From Siphonodentalium dalli (Eukaryota > Mollusca > Scaphopoda > Gadilida > Siphonodentaliidae), in assembly GCA_032622095.1 (NCBI GenBank), contig CP136069.1, positions 52,498,760 through 52,562,759 of the forward strand: a DNA stretch of 64,000 bases, read 5' to 3'. The first letter of the stretch is position 1. Every line of letters starts with the position of its first letter. Below are positions 59,561 through 64,000 of the stretch, piece after piece. The position numbers were made by a program, and so were the translations under genes. The notes under the pieces were generated by a model. It saw only the letters and a program-made list of their open reading frames with translations, was not told the DNA's origin and did not search any database.

Positions 59561-59925
59561 GATTGGGCAAAAGCCGCCACGTGATAATCTGGGAAAAAGT
59601 CATATTGGACTCCCGAACGTCATATTTGACTCCCAAGTAAGTGTGCAATATGACTTTTTTATCGGGACTCTGACATCACAAATTAACTCTATTGCAAATT
59701 GAGTCGGTGAAATTGTGATGCGCGCGCAACACTGGTGGATTTAGCAAAATTTTTACTTCCGCATTGAGTTTTTTTCACTTCCTTGTTTACTGTTCCAAAT
59801 CATGCTTTCTGATGATCAAATACAGGCTTTTATAGAGAATTAAGTGCCGACAATTACCAAAAATAACCACAAAAGTTTTATTCCCAAAATTTGGATAAAC
59901 ATACAGATGGATAATAAAAATGTCA

Positions 59926-60086
59926 TTATACAATGTTGTGTACAGTAAGTGTTTTTCTTGTACTCGTCCAGGTTGTGGTGAAAAAGTCATATTGGACTTG
60001 ACACTGCGTTTCTCGTCCAATATGACTTTTCACCACAACCTGGACTCGTACAAGAAAAACACATACTTTACACAACATTGTATAAT
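59926..60086. repeat. 161-bp hairpin with GTCATATTGGAC words
   Basis: The left arm starts TTATACAATGTTGTGTACAG and the right arm ends CACAACATTGTATAA, with AAAAAGTCATATTGGAC and its inverse near the centre. The word GTCATATTGGACT and variants also occur three times at 59,600-59,660, so this is likely part of a slightly larger foldback (59,590-60,090). Confidence 0.8.
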
Positions 60087-61562
60087 AACTTTATATTATA
60101 TTATTGATTAACCGTTTTAAACATATATGTAACCAGATGTATGAAAAAAGTCTTAAGCATTGAATCTGCATGTCAATTCTTAAAACAAGAGTACCAAACA
60201 GAAACATTAGCAACCAAATGGAATTTGTCATTGAATAGAACCCTTGGGGAAAAATGGGACTGTGTCCTTACAGTAATGTCCTTACAGTAAATTTCTAATT
60301 AAATTTCTAATTAAAGACATATTACGTACTTGTTCGGTTGTGTAAAACTGATAAGTTATTATCATCACCGAAAATCTCAAGCAAATCTACTGTATCGCTC
60401 CATAAAAAACATTGTCCGAACTATGTTAAATTGTAAATATTTACTGCTCGAATCAGCGATAAACTAACAAAAACGATTTCGCCATCGGCAGTCACTGCAT
60501 TTAATTAATATATAAGAATGATGGTGTGAGTTGTCAATTTAGATATAATATTTGTAAAAATAACTTCTTTGAACAAGATTATTCTCCATTTGTATTTGAT
60601 CACCCTCACTGGGGGTAAGCTGCTCCGTGGGAAGCGGTTCGCTTGTGATAAAAGCTCCAGTGCGCAGTTTACAATGCGACGGTGCGTCTGTGATTATTTT
60701 GTGAAAAATGAAACTGAAGTATTCAAAATGGTACGTATTATCTCTATAAACAGCATTATTCTATGGAACGTCGGTCACAAATGACCAACATGCTTCAACT
60801 GTGATTTATATATCGCATTTATTCGAACACATTTCCATACCATGCAGAAGCAGCTGATTTATCACTTCAAAACCCGATTGTGTAACGAGAAAATTCTTAA
60901 TAACATGATATTTTGTGTATGAAAACGAAATAATCTGAATAATGTCCCGCTTCAATTGCTATAACAAACATCTCCGCCGTGCGATTGTTGTTGGCTTTGG
61001 TGTCTCAAACAACTCAATACTGAGAAAAATGCATTTTAACACCACCACGTGGACGCTCCAGTTCGTATTTCGATAAGCGCCAGCGCGTAGACCGCCGGGA
61101 CTGGAGGGCTCCAGTGCGCATTTAAAAAGAGATTTAGGGAATTGCAGAGGTGAAAACGATCGAAACAAGTTCGTATTTATTATTTCAATCACATTGGCAT
61201 TATTGGAGCCTAAAACATGACAATTATCGTGTGGTGTTTCCGTGAATTATCAGTTATATACCAATAGTATATCCTATTATATACTCCAATCGATATGTAT
61301 TTGAATGTACATGCAGTACTGTGTGATTCACATGTTATTGTACGGATATAATTAAAACTATTCGTTTGTTGTCAGCCTAATTGATTTCGAATAGTGGGTT
61401 GATCATGTATGCATATTACGATGTGGGAGATTGACCATGGCATGCATGTATTCGCATAATTAATCTTGCAAAATAATTGTTGATATGCGGCTTGTGTAAG
61501 TCATAACACAATATGGATGTGCCATTATATATAAATGGCACGAAAGCGGCATGCATGACCTA

Positions 61563-61720
61563 TTAAAGGCAGACAATCCGATCAGGTGGTCCCCGTATAA
61601 TCAGATTCCAACAACAACAACAACAACAATAACAACAACAACAACATTTTTCAAAAGACGCTTTAGTTATTAAAATCAACTAATTGCAAAAAATAATGCC
61701 AAATACATGCAATTATGGAT
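61563..61720 (-). mobile_element. Family G MITE fragment with (AAC)n
   Basis: TTAA then AGGCAGACAATCCGATCAGG, the (CAA)n tract (61,606-61,645), AAAGACGCTTTAGTTATTAA and AATTGCAAAAAATAATGCCA, as in the left part of the 47.6-kb copy. The remaining two thirds are absent. It is nested inside the 2.6-kb element. Confidence 0.7.
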
Positions 61721-61891
61721 GCATTTTAATATCTTTTCAGAAAGGTCCATTAAGATCATTGAATCCTCCATTGACCATTCCATACCCGCATACATCTGAA
61801 ATGACAATAATGAAATAATAAGCGCAAGATAATCAGGTATAATTGTGGATAGAGTGTCTTCATTGTGGGTGGGCAATATTGGGCAAATCAA

Positions 61892-62000
61892 TTTGCAATA
61901 CAGGGGTCCAGGAATTTTTTGTTTTAATTTATCATATTATTTTCTCAAAATACTATAATAAATTAAAAACATATATATTCCCGGACCCCTGTGATTTGCA
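61892..62000. repeat. About 100-bp inverted repeat with CAGGGGTCC ends
   Basis: CAGGGGTCCAGGAATTTTTT and the inverse of CAGGGGTCCGGGAATATATA face each other with AATTTAT/ATAAATT at the centre. CAGGGG-type termini are common in hAT MITEs, but no 8-bp target duplication can be confirmed. Confidence 0.6.
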
Positions 62001-62259
62001 CTCCACCCGGAGTTGAAAGACATTTATATTTACAACATATATTTCAGATACTTTCAAATATATGGGGGTATATCGTTGGAGTTCCAACCAGTTACAAACC
62101 TGTTTCAGGTAACAGTCAGAATATTCAAGCTCAAGAGTGTGCAAAAGGAAAGTCTTAAGTTGAGATAAAAATGTGCTCCAAAGTGGGGAATACAGTTCGA
62201 AATTCGAAGTTTGACACACACCCAAACCAAGACCCTCTAGTCACGTCCCTGACACTCCC

Positions 62260-62600
62260 AATCCTGCATCAAGGTGTGAGCTTTCACTGAAGCAACGTAG
62301 CGATACCAGTTCAACGTATTCCCAACTAAAATAAATGTCTAATAATCATTATTACGAAGCCATATCACCACTATACATATGGTGTTATGGTTCTGCGAAG
62401 AATGCACTGCAAATGATATGAATATAATTATTATATTATAGTAATTATATATACTAATGTATAATTATCGTAATTACATTCGTATCATTTGTATTACATT
62501 CTTAATTGTCATAATTACATTCGTATTCGGATAGTTATGCTATAAATGATATATAATATATTAAATTACAACATAAAACACAAGCTAATTGAAGAAAATG
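62260..62600. other. AT-rich stretch with short inverted words
   Basis: Repeated ATAATTACATTCGTAT words and TAATTATATTATAGTAATTA self-complementary sequence at 62,420-62,530. No gene. Confidence 0.5.
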
Positions 62601-63244
62601 ACTCTGAGGAAAGCACACACCACCTTCTGTAGTTTTCGGTTGTCAGAATGTTGATTATCCTGCCAAAATAAGTCAATTACGATTCCATGATACCTACGCA
62701 CTGGCGCTTTATTTCATCACAAGCGCACACGATGTGTAACCTGTTATCGCAATGGCACTGGGGCTTTTTGTCATGATTTGAAAGCTTTCTGGCATGGATT
62801 TAAATGAGCAGAATACATCGACACTGATTGTGGATTACTAGATGACGTATTAGCTTTATTGTTCAATATTGTTCACGCTCAAATAAGCTTTTAAATACGG
62901 TCTATTCACCCGGTTACTTTCGGTAGTTTCCCATAGTAAATGCATAGGGAATACTTTTCAGCAATGCTAAACTGGGAAAAGGAGGGTATTGTGAGCAAAG
63001 ATGTGACAAAACGTCCCTGATTTTGTTATAAATGTTATCGTAGAAGGGAGCAGCAGTGGAATTTTTTTTCTATTCCTTACCTTCAATCTGTGTTCTTTGA
63101 ATGCTGTAAATAAAATAGCTTCTTCTGACCGGATGCGCATTGGAGCTTCGCTCATGCGCACTGGAGCTTTTATCACAAGCGAACCGCTTCACATGGAGCA
63201 GCTTACCCCCAGTGACCCTACCGGAGTGTTTCTCATCACTTTAA

Positions 63245-63655
63245 ATAAATATCCAAAAAAGAGAATGAGAAAACGGATTGCCAAAAAGATTTCTCGAGAA
63301 TAGAATTCACAATTCATTTACAAAAAGTCAGAACTCTACAATGCCCATATTCTTCTCACCTAAAACAGCATTATACAGTCGAAAGCAACATCTTTGACAT
63401 CATCATGTCAATACGGACAATAGCAAGGTAACGCTCAAAATAAAATGTACAAAAATAAAAACAAAAAATCGTCTGTGAACCCCCCCCCCCATCTTTTACT
63501 TGTCACCAGAAACTATCATCCTCATTTTATTTTTGACTAATAATATTTTATCAAAAATTGGAAATTGACTGCTTTGCAGGTATAATTTTATATTAAACTA
63601 TCTTGTCAACACATATTTAATCCTTCCATGACTGCAGTTTCCTGAACTTTTGTGA
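63245..63655. other. No feature recognised
   Basis: Contains a C run at 63,480. No sign of the missing SRCR exon here. Confidence 0.4.
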
Positions 63656-63659
63656 AAAC

Positions 63660-64000
63660 CCTGTGCCAAGAATTCTCTTATATAGCTGAGTCTCCCATAG
63701 GGAACCTTGCATATATAAGAGAAAATATTGGCCTAATAATATTTACCTTGACCTTGTAGCCAGTGCATTCTCTTATATATGTGAGGATCCCTATGGGAGA
63801 CTATATATCATGAGTGATGCTGAAAATGACCAGTGAGTCTCGACCCTCTAGAGGGCTGGGAAGCCAAGAAACCACTGTTATGCTAACTGCCCAAAGTTTA
63901 TGCAAAGCCAGAATGTCATATATGCGAATCTCCCATCGCGAGCCTCGTATTTATATAAAAATACATTGGCCTAACAATATTTTACCTTGATCTTGTAAAC
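63660..64000. repeat. Diverged hairpin modules of the piggyBac-like MITE family
   Basis: The words CTGTGCCAAGAATTCTCTTA, GCATATATAAGAGAAAATAT, CAGTGCATTCTCTTATATAT and a fourth near 63,950 match the internal inverted modules of the 9.6- and 22.1-kb MITEs, but the CCCTTTACCC terminus is absent. The array is cut by the window edge. Confidence 0.6.

Larger units (their letters stand above)
60607..63214. mobile_element. 2.6-kb DNA transposon derivative, CACTGGGG termini, 5-bp target duplication
   Basis: The 60-bp TIRs (60,607-60,666 and 63,155-63,214) start CACTGGGGGTAAGCTGCTCC and are almost perfect. ACCCT is duplicated on both sides (60,602-60,606 and 63,215-63,219), and the unoccupied site in the family U copy at 56,131 has a single ACCC(A). 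The word GCTCCAGTGCGCA, part of the TIR, recurs inside at 61,109 and next to the right end at about 63,133, like subterminal protein-binding repeats. No full transposase is seen; minus-strand frames at 61,676-61,891 and 61,953-62,225 are unrecognised. A 5-bp duplication with CAC termini suggests the Transib/RAG-like superfamily; that is inference, and hAT variants can also make 5-bp duplications. Confidence 0.75.
60311..63244 (+). mobile_element. TTAA-flanked element (family U), copy 3, split by a 2.6-kb insertion
   Basis: TTAA at 60,311-60,314 and 63,241-63,244. The left part (to 60,606) and right part (from 63,215) join to give the same sequence as the uninterrupted copy at 55,793-56,152. 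Confidence 0.75.

Noticed and set aside
61676-62225. Minus-strand frames as a Transib or RAG-like transposase
   Set aside because: Two short frames with no visible DDE residues or zinc-binding pattern; partly made of nested MITEs.
1-64000. CRISPR array, prophage or bacterial operon
   Set aside because: Spliced exons, LINE, SINE, Helitron and MITE content show animal DNA; the direct repeats are minisatellites without regular unique spacers.

Overview
This is a window of animal (metazoan) nuclear DNA, most probably from a marine invertebrate. Split coding exons with canonical splice sites, PAN/apple and SRCR domain exons, long introns, a tRNA-headed SINE, Helitron ends, an L1/Tx1-like LINE remnant and many TTAA- or TA-flanked MITEs exclude a bacterium. 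A mollusc-like lophotrochozoan is my best guess (SINE core type, secreted SRCR/PAN genes, MITE load), but the sequence does not prove the clade. The DNA is visibly AT-rich and gene-poor; nearly all listed open frames are chance frames in repeats.

Genes. (1) At the left edge, on the minus strand, is the first coding exon (272-574) of a secreted PAN/apple-domain protein: signal peptide, the cysteine pattern of a PAN fold, and a phase-0 donor; the remaining exons lie left of the window. (2) On the plus strand an SRCR-domain exon (57,689-57,851) has a clean acceptor and donor. A signal-peptide exon at 36,466-36,544 ends in the same intron phase (phase 1), so together they could form the 5' part of one secreted SRCR gene with a 21-kb intron that fills much of the right half of the window; the second half of the SRCR domain must lie beyond 64 kb. 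(3) Two weaker candidates are a terminal exon at 7,376-7,525 and a duplicated first-exon-like module (ATG inside CCAAGATGGCG followed by a donor) at about 25,660 (+) and 28,620 (-).

Repeats, left to right: a 38-bp tandem repeat (1-78); a Helitron 3' end (2,034, minus); a 161-bp perfect-type hairpin (2,762-2,922); a 2-kb foldback element with permuted arms (3,863-5,920); a 0.9-kb inverted-repeat element (8,371-9,274); piggyBac-like MITEs with TTAA sites (9,614 and 22,135, plus a related 130-bp one at 35,194); other TTAA-flanked families (10,060; 10,916; 29,213; 30,719; 33,752; 47,615; 55,793; 60,311; 61,563); an inverted minisatellite (15,880-16,660); a 2.3-kb near-complete palindrome with TA target duplication (17,929-20,228); a complete 1,021-bp non-autonomous Helitron (23,644-24,664); two elements built from arrays of short self-complementary words (24,958-28,760 and 36,760-40,349); a 38-bp-type minisatellite (30,150-30,560); a tRNA-derived SINE (40,369); TIR elements at 43,775, 44,315 and 45,819; a second copy of the 2.3-kb palindrome (47,168-54,725) disrupted by a 4.3-kb long-inverted-repeat element and smaller MITEs; an L1/Tx1-like LINE pseudogene (58,030-59,560); and a 2.6-kb element with 60-bp TIRs starting CACTGGGG and a 5-bp target duplication (60,607-63,214).

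The most informative aspect is the nesting: in five cases the uninterrupted (empty) version of the target repeat is present elsewhere in the same window, so element ends and target duplications can be read directly without a database. No CRISPR, operon or bacterial-type system is present.
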